Positions 53,419 to 61,110 of a stretch of 64,000 bases of DNA are shown piece after piece. Location of the stretch: contig NZ_VWWJ01000019.1 in assembly GCF_011753055.1 (NCBI RefSeq), forward strand, positions 93,722-157,721. Reading direction: 5' to 3'. Positions within the stretch are counted from its first letter, which is position 1; the number at the start of each line of letters is the position of its first letter. The notes under the pieces are model-generated. The model had not been told where the DNA came from. It did no database searches and saw nothing but the letters and a program-made list of their open reading frames with translations. The translations under genes were made by a program, and so were the position numbers. The stretch comes from Burkholderia sp. Ax-1719 (GTDB lineage: Bacteria; Pseudomonadota; Gammaproteobacteria; Burkholderiales; Burkholderiaceae).

Positions 53419-53493
53419 TTAGCGCGACCAGCGACGCCAGGGCCAGGCTCCCCGGTCGATGCTGCTCAGACTCCGTTTTTTATTCAGAAACAT
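53419..53493 (-). CDS. trpL: Tryptophan leader peptide (TrpL), candidate
   Basis: A 24-codon open frame, ATG at 53493 and TAA at 53421-53419, upstream of trpE. Codons 17, 19 and 22 are TGG; the C-terminal part reads AWPWRRWSR. Three Trp in 24 residues, just before a terminator and a trp operon, is the hallmark of a leader peptide that senses charged tRNA-Trp by ribosome stalling. No strong Shine-Dalgarno is seen before the ATG. A CATAAT on the minus strand (53537-53532) could be its -10, inside the end of gph. Codons 5-8 are complementary to the terminator, suggesting an alternative fold. The peptide itself is not expected to have a further role. Confidence 0.75.
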   Translation of the reverse strand: MFLNKKRSLSSIDRGAWPWRRWSR

Positions 53494-53519
53494 GAGGGTA
53501 GTGACGGTAAGTGCAGAAC

Positions 53520-54227
53520 TTAGGTCAGAAGATTATGTGCTGCGATGGCCTTTGCGGCCTCAAGCAGCGAGGCAACTATACCATCCGACTCAATTTTTTG
53601 TACAGGTTGGCCGTGATTGTAGCCATAGGGCACCGTGAGCGTGGCCATACCGGCCGCGCGGCCCGCAATGGCGTCGTTCTCGGAATCGCCAATCGCCACC
53701 GCAGCCTGAGGCTTCACGCCAAGACGCTCGCACGCCGTCAGCATGGGCAGCGGATCAGGCTTCTTCTTCGGCAGGCTGTCGCCGCCCAGCACGACTTCGA
53801 AGTAGCGCGCGAGGCCGTATTGCTGCAGCAGTTCCACCGCGAAGCGATGCGGCTTGTTGGTCACGCAGGCCAGACGAATGCCCTGGTCGCGCAGCGCCGA
53901 AAGCCCGGCTTCCACATCGGGATACAGATGTGTGTGACGGCCGTTGATCTTCGCGTACTCGTCCTGGTAGAGCGCCAGCGCTTCGTCGAAGCGCGCCTGG
54001 GCGTCTTCCTGCGCAAAACGCGGGGCGAGCACGCTCTTGATCAAATGTTCCGAACCCTTGCCGACATAGCCCATCACTTCTTCGCGCGTCGTTTCCTCGG
54101 CGTCGAACTGGGCGAGCATGCCGTTCAGGCCGGCGGCGAAGTCGTCGGCGGTATCGACCATGGTGCCGTCGAGGTCGATCAGCGCCGCTTCGATACGCGG
54201 CGCCGTGAACTTGACGGGGCCGCTCAT
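53520..54227 (-). CDS. gph: Phosphoglycolate phosphatase
   Basis: A HAD-superfamily phosphatase (235 aa) that dephosphorylates 2-phosphoglycolate. Motif I is ALIDLDGTMVDTADDF, motif II is CVTNKP, the Lys of motif III is in PKKKPDPLPM and motif IV is AVAIGDSENDAIAGRAAG. A helical cap spans about residues 27-95. Its ATG overlaps the rpe stop by four bases (ATGA), so the two are coupled. The trp leader starts 27 bases after its stop, which makes read-through from rpe-gph into trpE possible, as rpe-gph-trp linkages occur in other proteobacteria. Confidence 0.93.
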   Translation of the reverse strand: MSGPVKFTAPRIEAALIDLDGTMVDTADDFAAGLNGMLAQFDAEETTREEVMGYVGKGSEHLIKSVLAPRFAQEDAQARFDEALALYQDEYAKINGRHTHLYPDVEAGLSALRDQGIRLACVTNKPHRFAVELLQQYGLARYFEVVLGGDSLPKKKPDPLPMLTACERLGVKPQAAVAIGDSENDAIAGRAAGMATLTVPYGYNHGQPVQKIESDGIVASLLEAAKAIAAHNLLT

Positions 54228-54919
54228 TGCGCGCCTGCGCCCTTGACCGTGGCGAGCTGCGCGCGCATCTGGTCGATCACCGCCTTGTAGTCCGGATGGC
54301 CGAACACGGCCGAACCGGCGACGAAGGTGTCTGCGCCCGCAGCCGCGATTGCAGCGATGTTGTCGATCTTCACGCCACCATCGACTTCCAGATGGATTTC
54401 GCGGCCCGTGCGCGCCGTGTAGGCGTCGATCTTCGCGCGCGCTTCGCGCAGCTTGTTGAGCGCTTCGGGAATGAAGGACTGGCCGCCGAAACCCGGGTTC
54501 ACCGACATGATGAGCACGAGGTCGACCTTATCCATCACGTGGTCGAGGTAGTTCAGCGACGTGGCCGGATTGAACACCAGACCCGCCTTGCAGCCGTGAT
54601 CGCGGATCAGCGACAGCGTGCGGTCGATGTGGTCCGAGCCTTCCGGATGGAAGCTGATGAGGTTCGCGCCGGCCTTGGCGAAATCGGGCACGATGCGGTC
54701 GACCGGGCGCACCATCAGATGCACGTCGATGGGCACGTCCACGTGCGGGCGGATCGCCTCGCACACGAGCGGGCCGATGGTGAGGTTCGGCACGTAATGG
54801 TTGTCCATCACGTCGAAGTGGATCCAGTCGGCGCCAGCGGCGACGACGTTGCGGACTTCCTCGCCAAGCCGTGCGAAGTCGGCCGAGAGGATGCTGGGAG
54901 CGATGCGGAATTGCGTCAT
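54224..54919 (-). CDS. rpe: Ribulose-phosphate 3-epimerase
   Basis: A 231-aa (beta/alpha)8 epimerase interconverting ribulose-5-P and xylulose-5-P in the pentose phosphate pathway. The metal-binding and catalytic residues are in IAPSILSADFARLG (Asp), WIHFDVMDNHYVPNLTIGP (His, Asp), IDVHLMV (His) and LEVDGGVKIDN (Asp). The phosphate loop is MSVNPGFGGQSFIP. It is the first gene of a gph/trp group on the minus strand and faces apaG across a 342-bp region. Confidence 0.96.
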   Translation of the reverse strand: MTQFRIAPSILSADFARLGEEVRNVVAAGADWIHFDVMDNHYVPNLTIGPLVCEAIRPHVDVPIDVHLMVRPVDRIVPDFAKAGANLISFHPEGSDHIDRTLSLIRDHGCKAGLVFNPATSLNYLDHVMDKVDLVLIMSVNPGFGGQSFIPEALNKLREARAKIDAYTARTGREIHLEVDGGVKIDNIAAIAAAGADTFVAGSAVFGHPDYKAVIDQMRAQLATVKGAGAQ

Positions 54920-55261
54920 GGCGGCAATCGGAAAGACAGACGGGAAAACGACATTTTACCGCCAGGCAGCGGGCGGCCTGGGCGCGCGTGGGCCGTTTTG
55001 CGACGACGTTGGCCATTCGGCCAGGACCTTGAACGTCGCCTGCACCGTGCTGGTGCGAACCCACGTTGCGCATAACGGCTTCGCATGGCGTGCAAGCGAG
55101 GCCGGGGAGCCGCGCCGGTGGCGGCTGTGCGGGCGATGCCGGGTTGCGGGGGGCGGGCGCATCAAGCAGAATGCCATTCCATGTCCCCCGCATGACGGGC
55201 GGGCCGCCTAATACCATTGGCACCGTTAAACTGGCCACGAGGCCCGGCACCTGGAACAAGG
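54920..55261. other. Divergent rpe / apaG intergenic region (342 bp)
   Basis: No gene is supported. On the minus strand TAAAAT (54959-54954) lies 35 bases from the rpe start and may be its -10, but no matching -35 is seen. GTTAAAC and CCATTGGCACC near 55215 could belong to the apaG promoter; neither is convincing. Confidence 0.35.
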
Positions 55262-55636
55262 ATGAGTCAGTACGAATTGAGCGTGACCTCGCAGGTCCGC
55301 TACCTGCCCGAAGAATCGGACCCGGAGCGCCGCCAGTATGCGTTCGCCTACACGCTGACGATTCGCAACACCGGGCAGGTGAGCGCGCAGTTGATCGCGC
55401 GCCACTGGGTCATCACCGACAGCGAAGACCACGTGCAGGAAGTGAAGGGGCTCGGCGTGGTGGGGCATCAGCCGCTGCTCAAACCCGGCGAGCAATTCGA
55501 ATACACCAGCTGGGCGGTGATCGCCACGCCCGTGGGCACCATGCGCGGCGAGTATTTCTGCGTGGCCGAGGACGCCGAGCGTTTCGAGGCGCCTGTTCCC
55601 GAGTTCGTCCTGCGCATGCCGCGCACGCTTCACTGA
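55262..55636 (+). CDS. apaG: Co2+/Mg2+ efflux-associated protein ApaG
   Basis: A 124-aa single-domain protein with an immunoglobulin/fibronectin-like fold. Family pattern: YAFAYTLTIRNTG, LIARHWVITDSE, VKGLGVVGHQPLLKPGEQFEYTSW and MRGEYFCVAEDAERFE, all conserved. Mutants of apaG in Salmonella show altered Co/Mg resistance, but the molecular function is not known. The ATG at 55262 gives the common start MSQYELSVTSQVRYLPEES; AAGG just upstream is a poor binding site. It is divergent from rpe. Confidence 0.93.
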   Translation: MSQYELSVTSQVRYLPEESDPERRQYAFAYTLTIRNTGQVSAQLIARHWVITDSEDHVQEVKGLGVVGHQPLLKPGEQFEYTSWAVIATPVGTMRGEYFCVAEDAERFEAPVPEFVLRMPRTLH

Positions 55637-55700
55637 ACCGAAGCGTTGACGCGCGCATTCTCACTCACGGTTTTGAACCGTTGCCCGAATTTGGGGTCTG

Positions 55701-55838
55701 CTAGTCACGCCGGTCGTGCGGGGCTCGCTTCTTCCTGCCCGACGCGGTCCACACAACGATGAAAATCAGCAGGAATAGCGCGATCAGCGCTTCCAGCCCA
55801 AACATGAGCATCGGGTATTCGTCGAGCAGATCAGACAT
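55701..55838 (-). CDS. Very small membrane protein, unknown function
   Basis: A 45-aa predicted protein, MSDLLDEYPMLMFGLEALIA at its start, with one transmembrane helix (about residues 10-31, ending IFIVVW) and a basic tail (SGRKKRAPHDRRD). The negative-outside, positive-inside charge pattern predicts a single-pass inner-membrane topology. It lies antisense to nothing and between apaG and mltA, divergent from mltA. Not recognised; supported by helix and charge pattern only. An in-frame start 12 bases upstream is possible. Confidence 0.5.
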   Translation of the reverse strand: MSDLLDEYPMLMFGLEALIALFLLIFIVVWTASGRKKRAPHDRRD

Positions 55839-55953
55839 GGTGGCTTCCATCGAAAACAACGCAGATTGTGCGCCAGAATTGGCGCGCGCTTCCGGCCTGA
55901 TGCCGGAATTAACGGCGGCGCGCGCGTCCGTGCGCCGGTTCATTTCGAAACAC

Positions 55954-57078
55954 ATGCGCGCGCGGCTGAGCCGCCAGGTTGCAGGCTGGGCCGGAGCGGC
56001 GACGCTGGCCGCGCTGCTGGCGGCATGCGGTGGCTCGAACTACGTGCGCACCGCGCCGCCCAAGGGCGCGCCCGCGCTGCCCGGACAGATCGCCGCCGCG
56101 CGTCTTACGCCGGTTGCGTGGCAGCAAGTGCCAGGCTGGCAGGACGATTCGCTGATCGGCGCGACGGCGGCGCTGCGTGCCAACTGCACGCGACTCGCGC
56201 GTGAACCGCGCTGGTCGCGCGCCTGCGCGGCGGCCCAGCAACTCGACGATCTCGACGCGTCCGGCGCACGCACGTTCTTCGAGACGTACTTCACGCCGTA
56301 TCAGTTCGCCAATAACGACGGCACGCTCGACGGCCTCGTGACCGGTTACTACGAACCATTGCTGCACGGCTCGCGCACGCGCCACGGTATCTATCAGACG
56401 GCGCTGTATCGCTGGCCGTCCGGCTATCGTGCGGGCTCGGCGCTGCCGGCGCGCGCGCAACTCGAACGCGCGGGCATTCTGAATGGCAACGAGCTCGTTT
56501 GGGTCGACGATCCGATCGAGGCGTTCTTCCTGCAGGTGCAGGGTTCGGGGCGCGTCGTCATGGAAGACGGCAGCGTGATGCGCGTGGGTTTTGGCGGCAC
56601 CAACAACCAGCCGTACAAGTCGATTGGCCGCTGGCTGCTCGATCGCGGCGAACTCACGCCCGCGCAGGCGACCATGCAAGGCATCAAAGCCTGGGCGCGC
56701 GCGAATCCGACGCGCGTGGATGCGTTGCTCGACACCAATCCGCGCTTCGTGTTCTTCCGCGAAATGCCGTCCGGCGAAGGCTCGGCGCAAGGCGGCGCGG
56801 ACGGCCCGATCGGCGCGCTCGGCGTGCCGCTCACACCGGAGCGCTCGATCGCCGTCGATCCGTCGTCGATTCCGCTTGGCACGCCGGTGTTCCTGCAGAC
56901 CACGCGACCGCTCACGAACCAGCCGCTCAACCGTTTGGTGTTCGCGCAGGACACGGGTACGGCGATCAAGGGCGGCGTGCGCGCCGACTATTTCTGGGGG
57001 CTCGGCGACGACGCAGGGGATCTGGCCGGGAAGATGAAGCAGGGCGGCCGCATGTGGCTGCTGTTCCCGAACTCCTGA
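55954..57078 (+). CDS. mltA: Membrane-bound lytic murein transglycosylase A
   Basis: A 374-aa outer-membrane lipoprotein that cleaves peptidoglycan and forms 1,6-anhydromuropeptides. The signal ends in the lipobox LLAACGGS. The MltA domain includes TGYYEPLLHGSR, VWVDDPIEAFFLQVQGSGRV, VGFGGTNNQPYKSIGRWLL, and the C-terminal 3D-domain segment GTPVFLQTTRP, then FAQDTGTAIKGGVRADYFWG, where the catalytic Asp lies. The ATG at 55954 places a normal lipoprotein signal at the N-terminus; one 54 bases upstream is an alternative. A terminator follows. Confidence 0.92.
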   Translation: MRARLSRQVAGWAGAATLAALLAACGGSNYVRTAPPKGAPALPGQIAAARLTPVAWQQVPGWQDDSLIGATAALRANCTRLAREPRWSRACAAAQQLDDLDASGARTFFETYFTPYQFANNDGTLDGLVTGYYEPLLHGSRTRHGIYQTALYRWPSGYRAGSALPARAQLERAGILNGNELVWVDDPIEAFFLQVQGSGRVVMEDGSVMRVGFGGTNNQPYKSIGRWLLDRGELTPAQATMQGIKAWARANPTRVDALLDTNPRFVFFREMPSGEGSAQGGADGPIGALGVPLTPERSIAVDPSSIPLGTPVFLQTTRPLTNQPLNRLVFAQDTGTAIKGGVRADYFWGLGDDAGDLAGKMKQGGRMWLLFPNS

Positions 57079-57103
57079 GCGTCTGTTCTTTCGCTCATGA
57101 CGT

Positions 57104-57131
57104 AAAAAAGCCGGCGCAAGCCGGCTTTTTC
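57104..57131. terminator. Bidirectional terminator between mltA and paaK
   Basis: AAAAAGCCGGC and GCCGGCTTTTT form an 11-bp stem with loop GCAA between two convergent genes. Confidence 0.9.
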
Positions 57132-57149
57132 ATTGGACGACGTTTGAGC

Positions 57150-58448
57150 TTATTTAGGCCGCTTGTCGACCACGCGACGCGCTTTACCAACCGAACGCTC
57201 GATGCCGTTCACGTCCAGCACATTGATCTTCGCCGTCACGCCGATCAGCGCCTTGATGTCGTAAGCAAGCGCCTTGGCGGCGGCGTCGAGCGCGCCGTAG
57301 TCGGGCGCCGTTTCCGGGCACGGCTCGCAGTTCAGCGTCATCACGTCCATCGGACCTTCCTTGGTGAGGACGATCTGATAGTGCGGCGCGAGCGCGGGCT
57401 GCTTGAGCAGCAGTTCTTCGATCTGCGTGGGGAACACGTTCACGCCACGGATGATGAGCATGTCGTCCGAGCGGCCCGTGATCTTTTCCATGCGACGCAT
57501 CGTGCGCGCGGTGCCCGGCAGCAGGCGCGTGAGGTCGCGCGTGCGATAGCGGACGATCGGCAGCGCTTCCTTGGTGAGCGAGGTGAAAACCAGTTCGCCG
57601 AATTCGCCGTCGGGCAGCACTTCGCCGGTTTCCGGATCGATGATCTCGGGATAGAAGTGGTCTTCCCAGATGGTCGGGCCGTCCTGGGTTTCCGCGCACT
57701 CTGACGCCACGCCCGGACCCATCACTTCGGAAAGACCGTAAATGTCGACGGCCTTGATGCCCATGCGCTTTTCGATGGCCGTGCGCATATCGTTGGTCCA
57801 CGGCTCCGCGCCGAAAATGCCGATGCGCAGCGACGTGGACGCCGGATCGATGCCCTGACGCTCCATTTCATCGGCGATGGCGAGCATATAGCTCGGCGTG
57901 ACCATAATGATGTCGGGGCGGAAATCCTGAATCAACTGCACCTGCTTTTCGGTCTGGCCGCCGCCGAACGGGATCACCGTGAGACCCGCGCGCTCCGCGC
58001 CGTAGTGCGCGCCAAGACCGCCCGTGAAGAGACCGTAGCCGTAGCTGATATGCACCTTGTCGCCGCGCTTCGCGCCCGACGCGCGCACCGATCGCGCCAC
58101 CAGATTCGCCCACGTGTCGATGTCCTTCGCCGTGTAGCCCACCACTGTCGGCTTGCCCGTCGTGCCCGACGACGCATGGATACGCGAAATCTGCTCCTGC
58201 GGCACGGCGAACATGCCGAACGGATAGCTGTCGCGCAGATCCTTCTTGGTCGTGAACGGAAAGCGCGCGAGATCGGCGAGCGTTTTCAGTTCGGACGGAT
58301 GCACGCCCGCTTCGTCGAACTTGCGCCGATAGACCGGCGAATTCTCGTACGCGTGATTGAGCGACCATTTCAGCCGTTCGAGCTGAAGCGCCGCGAGTTC
58401 ATCGCGGCTGGCCGTTTCGATGGGCTCGAGCGGCAGCGTGGTTGTCAT
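57150..58448 (-). CDS. paaK: Phenylacetate-CoA ligase
   Basis: An ANL-superfamily adenylate-forming enzyme (432 aa) that activates phenylacetate to phenylacetyl-CoA, the committing step of aerobic phenylacetate breakdown. The P-loop is RIHASSGTTGKPTVVGYTA; later motifs are IGIFGAEPWTN, DIYGLSEVMGPG and the hinge RTRDLTRLLPG. The C-terminal AMP-binding_C_2 region ends GIERSVGKARRVVDKRPK. It is the last gene of the minus-strand paaN-J-G-I-K group, 53 bases after paaI. Ring epoxidation genes (paaABCDE) are not in the window. Confidence 0.95.
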   Translation of the reverse strand: MTTTLPLEPIETASRDELAALQLERLKWSLNHAYENSPVYRRKFDEAGVHPSELKTLADLARFPFTTKKDLRDSYPFGMFAVPQEQISRIHASSGTTGKPTVVGYTAKDIDTWANLVARSVRASGAKRGDKVHISYGYGLFTGGLGAHYGAERAGLTVIPFGGGQTEKQVQLIQDFRPDIIMVTPSYMLAIADEMERQGIDPASTSLRIGIFGAEPWTNDMRTAIEKRMGIKAVDIYGLSEVMGPGVASECAETQDGPTIWEDHFYPEIIDPETGEVLPDGEFGELVFTSLTKEALPIVRYRTRDLTRLLPGTARTMRRMEKITGRSDDMLIIRGVNVFPTQIEELLLKQPALAPHYQIVLTKEGPMDVMTLNCEPCPETAPDYGALDAAAKALAYDIKALIGVTAKINVLDVNGIERSVGKARRVVDKRPK

Positions 58449-58501
58449 GACTGTCTCCGGATGCTTTAAGAATGGTATGCGGGGCGGGCGGCGTGGCGCC
58501 C

Positions 58502-58981
58502 TTACGCTTCGACGGGAATCACGGTGCCGCGTATCTGCGCGGACTTGCCTCTGAACATCGCCACGGTTTCACCGGCGCGATTCGTCACGCGGATGTCGTA
58601 GATGCCGCTGCGTCCCGAAAGCACCTGTTCGACGGCTTCGGCGGTGAGGACGTCGTCGGGCTGGACCGGGCGCAGGAATTCAATCGAACAGCCCGCCGCA
58701 ACGGTGTTGATGTTGTACGAGTTGCAGGCGAACGCGAAGGTCGAATCGGCGAGCGTGAAAATCATGCCGCCGTGGCAGATCTGATGACCGTTGAGGAATT
58801 CGGGCCGCACGGCCATGGACAGGCGCGCGTAGCCGGCGCGCACTTCGAGCAGTTCCATGCCGAGCGCGCGGCTGCAGCCGTCGGCCTCATACATGGACTG
58901 CGCGGTGGCGCGGGCGAGTTCGTCGGGCGACATGCCGGCGTGCGAGAAAGCGGAAGTCGAAGTCGATGTCGATGTGGACAT
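58502..58981 (-). CDS. paaI: Hydroxyphenylacetyl-CoA thioesterase PaaI
   Basis: A 159-aa hot-dog-fold thioesterase that releases CoA from stalled phenylacetate-pathway intermediates and so rescues the CoA pool. The active-site region is GHQICHGGMIFTLADSTFAFACNSYN, where Asn in FLNGHQ and the Asp in TLADS are typical. It begins with a repetitive Ser-Thr stretch (STSTSTSTS) encoded by hexamer repeats; translation may really start at the later ATG of MSPDELARATAQSMY. It starts one base from the paaG stop, so the two are coupled. Confidence 0.92.
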   Translation of the reverse strand: MSTSTSTSTSAFSHAGMSPDELARATAQSMYEADGCSRALGMELLEVRAGYARLSMAVRPEFLNGHQICHGGMIFTLADSTFAFACNSYNINTVAAGCSIEFLRPVQPDDVLTAEAVEQVLSGRSGIYDIRVTNRAGETVAMFRGKSAQIRGTVIPVEA

Positions 58982-58982
58982 A

Positions 58983-59774
58983 TCAACGGCCCTCGAAGCG
59001 CGGTGCGCGCTTTTCGATGAAGGCCTGCACGCCTTCCGCGTAGTCGTGCGAGTTGCCCAGATCGCGCTGCAGATCGCGTTCGAGATCGAGCTGTTGAGCG
59101 AGCGTATTCGTAGCCGATGCGCGCAGCGCTTCGCGCGTGGCGACGATGGCGCGCGTGGGCTGCTTCGCGAGTTGCGCGGCGAGCGTTGTGGCGCTGGCGG
59201 CAAGTTCTGCGTCGTCCGTTACTTGCCAGACGAGGCCCCAGCTTTCGGCTTTCTCGGCGCTGAGTTTGTCGCCGGTCATTGCGAGACCCAGCGCGCGCGC
59301 CATGCCCACGCGTTTCGGCAAGAACCACGTGCCGCCCGAATCGGGCACGAGACCGATCTTCACGAACGCCTGAATAAAGCTGGCGCTGCGTGCGGCCAGC
59401 ACGATGTCGCACGCCAGCGCGAGGTTCGCGCCCGCACCGGCAGCCGTGCCGTTGACGGCGGCGATCACGGGCATCGGCAGCGCTTGCAGGCGTTTGATGA
59501 GCGGGTTGAAATGCGCTTCGATCAGATCGCCAAGATCCGTCATCGCACCCGGCGTGAAGTCGAGATCGGCGAGATCCTGACCTGCGCAAAAGCCGCGTCC
59601 CGCACCCGTGAGCACGAGGGCGCGTGCACCGGCTTGTTCCACTTCGTCGAGCGCCTCCACGAGTTCGCCGTGCATCGCGCGCGTAAAGCTGTTGAGCTTG
59701 TCCGGGCGATTTAGCGTGATCGTGGCCACGCGCGTGGCAATGTCGATATCGACGCGGATCGATTCAAAGGGCAT
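58983..59774 (-). CDS. paaG: 1,2-epoxyphenylacetyl-CoA isomerase PaaG
   Basis: A 263-aa crotonase-fold enzyme that converts ring-1,2-epoxyphenylacetyl-CoA to oxepin-CoA. Crotonase features: the first oxyanion segment GAGRGFCAGQDLADLDF and the second VNGTAAGAGANLALACDIVLAA; catalytic Asp is expected in KIGLVPDSGGTWFLPKRVG. Assignment as PaaG rather than a generic enoyl-CoA hydratase rests on its place between paaJ and paaI and on the GQDLAD segment. It lies 36 bases downstream of the thiolase gene. Confidence 0.9.
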   Translation of the reverse strand: MPFESIRVDIDIATRVATITLNRPDKLNSFTRAMHGELVEALDEVEQAGARALVLTGAGRGFCAGQDLADLDFTPGAMTDLGDLIEAHFNPLIKRLQALPMPVIAAVNGTAAGAGANLALACDIVLAARSASFIQAFVKIGLVPDSGGTWFLPKRVGMARALGLAMTGDKLSAEKAESWGLVWQVTDDAELAASATTLAAQLAKQPTRAIVATREALRASATNTLAQQLDLERDLQRDLGNSHDYAEGVQAFIEKRAPRFEGR

Positions 59775-59810
59775 TGCTTGTCTCCTGTCTCATCCGATAC
59801 GGGGCGTTCT

Positions 59811-61013
59811 TCAGACGCGTTCGATCGCCAGCGCAATCCCCTGACCGACGCCGATACACATCGTGCACAGCGCGTAGCGGCCTTGCGTGCGCTCAAGCTG
59901 ATGCAGCGCCGTGGTCACGAGCCGCGCGCCCGAGGCGCCGAGCGGATGGCCCAACGCAATCGCGCCGCCGTTGGGGTTCACGCGCGCATCGTCATCCGCT
60001 ACGCCGAGCGCGCGCAGCACCGCAAGCCCTTGCGAAGCGAACGCCTCGTTGAGTTCGATCACGTCGAACTGGTCGAGCGTCATGCCGAGTTGCTTGAGCA
60101 GTTTTTGCGTCGCGGGCGCGGGGCCGAAGCCCATGATGCGCGGCTCAACGCCGGTCGTGGCCATGCCGAGCACGCGTGCGCGGCGGCGCAGGCCGTACTG
60201 GCTGGCGGCGGCGTCGCTGGCGAGCAGCAGGGCGCATGCACCGTCGTTCACGCCCGAAGCGTTGCCCGCGGTGACCGTGCCGTCCGGCTTCACCACGCCT
60301 TTAAGTTTGCCGAGCGCTTCGAGCGACGTTTCGCGCGGATGTTCGTCGAGCGTCACGCGCACCGGATCGCCCTTTTTCTGCGCGATCTCGACCGGCACGA
60401 TTTCCTGCGCGAGCGTGCCGTCTTTTTGCGCGCGTGCGGCCTTTTGCTGGCTGCGCAGCGCAAACGCATCCTGATCGGCGCGGCTGATGTTGAAATCGAC
60501 CGCGACGTTTTCAGCGGTTTCCGGCATCGAGTCGACGCCATATTGCTGCTTCATCAGCTTGTTGACGAAGCGCCAGCCGATGGTGGTGTCGTAAATGGCG
60601 GCTTCGCGCGCAAACGCCGAAGCGGCCTTGCCCATGACGAACGGCGCGCGCGTCATGCTTTCCACGCCGCCTGCGATCATCAGATGCGCTTCGCCCGCCT
60701 TGATTGCGCGTGCGGCGCTGCCCACGGCGTCGAGGCCCGAGCCGCACAGGCGGTTAAGCGTCGCGCCCGGCGCGTCCGCCGGCAGACCCGCGAGCAGCGC
60801 GGACATGCGCGCGACGTTGCGGTTGTCTTCACCGGCCTGGTTCGCGCAGCCATACAGAATGTCGTCGAGCGCGCGCCAGTCCACGCCCGGATTGCGTTCG
60901 ACGAGCGCGCGGATGGGCACCGCGCCGAGGTCGTCGGCGCGCACGTCCTTGAGGGCGCCGCCGTAGCGGCCGAACGGGGTGCGAATCGCATCGCAGATAT
61001 AGGCTTCGGTCAT
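59811..61013 (-). CDS. paaJ: 3-oxoadipyl-CoA / 3-oxo-5,6-dehydrosuberyl-CoA thiolase
   Basis: A 400-aa acetyl-CoA acyltransferase which, in this pathway, splits off acetyl-CoA twice, finally yielding succinyl-CoA and acetyl-CoA. The acylated Cys is in TLNRLCGSGLDAVGSA (about residue 90), the His in GGAIALGHPLGASGARL and the second Cys in ALCTMCIGVGQGIAL. The ATG at 61013 (MTEAYICDAIRTPFGRYGG) gives the standard PcaF/PaaJ start; one 18 bases upstream adds MPQESE. It also could serve the beta-ketoadipate pathway. It is 97 bases downstream of paaN. Confidence 0.93.
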   Translation of the reverse strand: MTEAYICDAIRTPFGRYGGALKDVRADDLGAVPIRALVERNPGVDWRALDDILYGCANQAGEDNRNVARMSALLAGLPADAPGATLNRLCGSGLDAVGSAARAIKAGEAHLMIAGGVESMTRAPFVMGKAASAFAREAAIYDTTIGWRFVNKLMKQQYGVDSMPETAENVAVDFNISRADQDAFALRSQQKAARAQKDGTLAQEIVPVEIAQKKGDPVRVTLDEHPRETSLEALGKLKGVVKPDGTVTAGNASGVNDGACALLLASDAAASQYGLRRRARVLGMATTGVEPRIMGFGPAPATQKLLKQLGMTLDQFDVIELNEAFASQGLAVLRALGVADDDARVNPNGGAIALGHPLGASGARLVTTALHQLERTQGRYALCTMCIGVGQGIALAIERV

Positions 61014-61110
61014 CTCGGATTCCTGCGGCACGAGCGCGGAAATGCACTCGTGCCGATCATGCTAGTGGGAAGGGGATTCGTGCGCCATTCGGCCAAACGG
61101 CATAGGCCGT

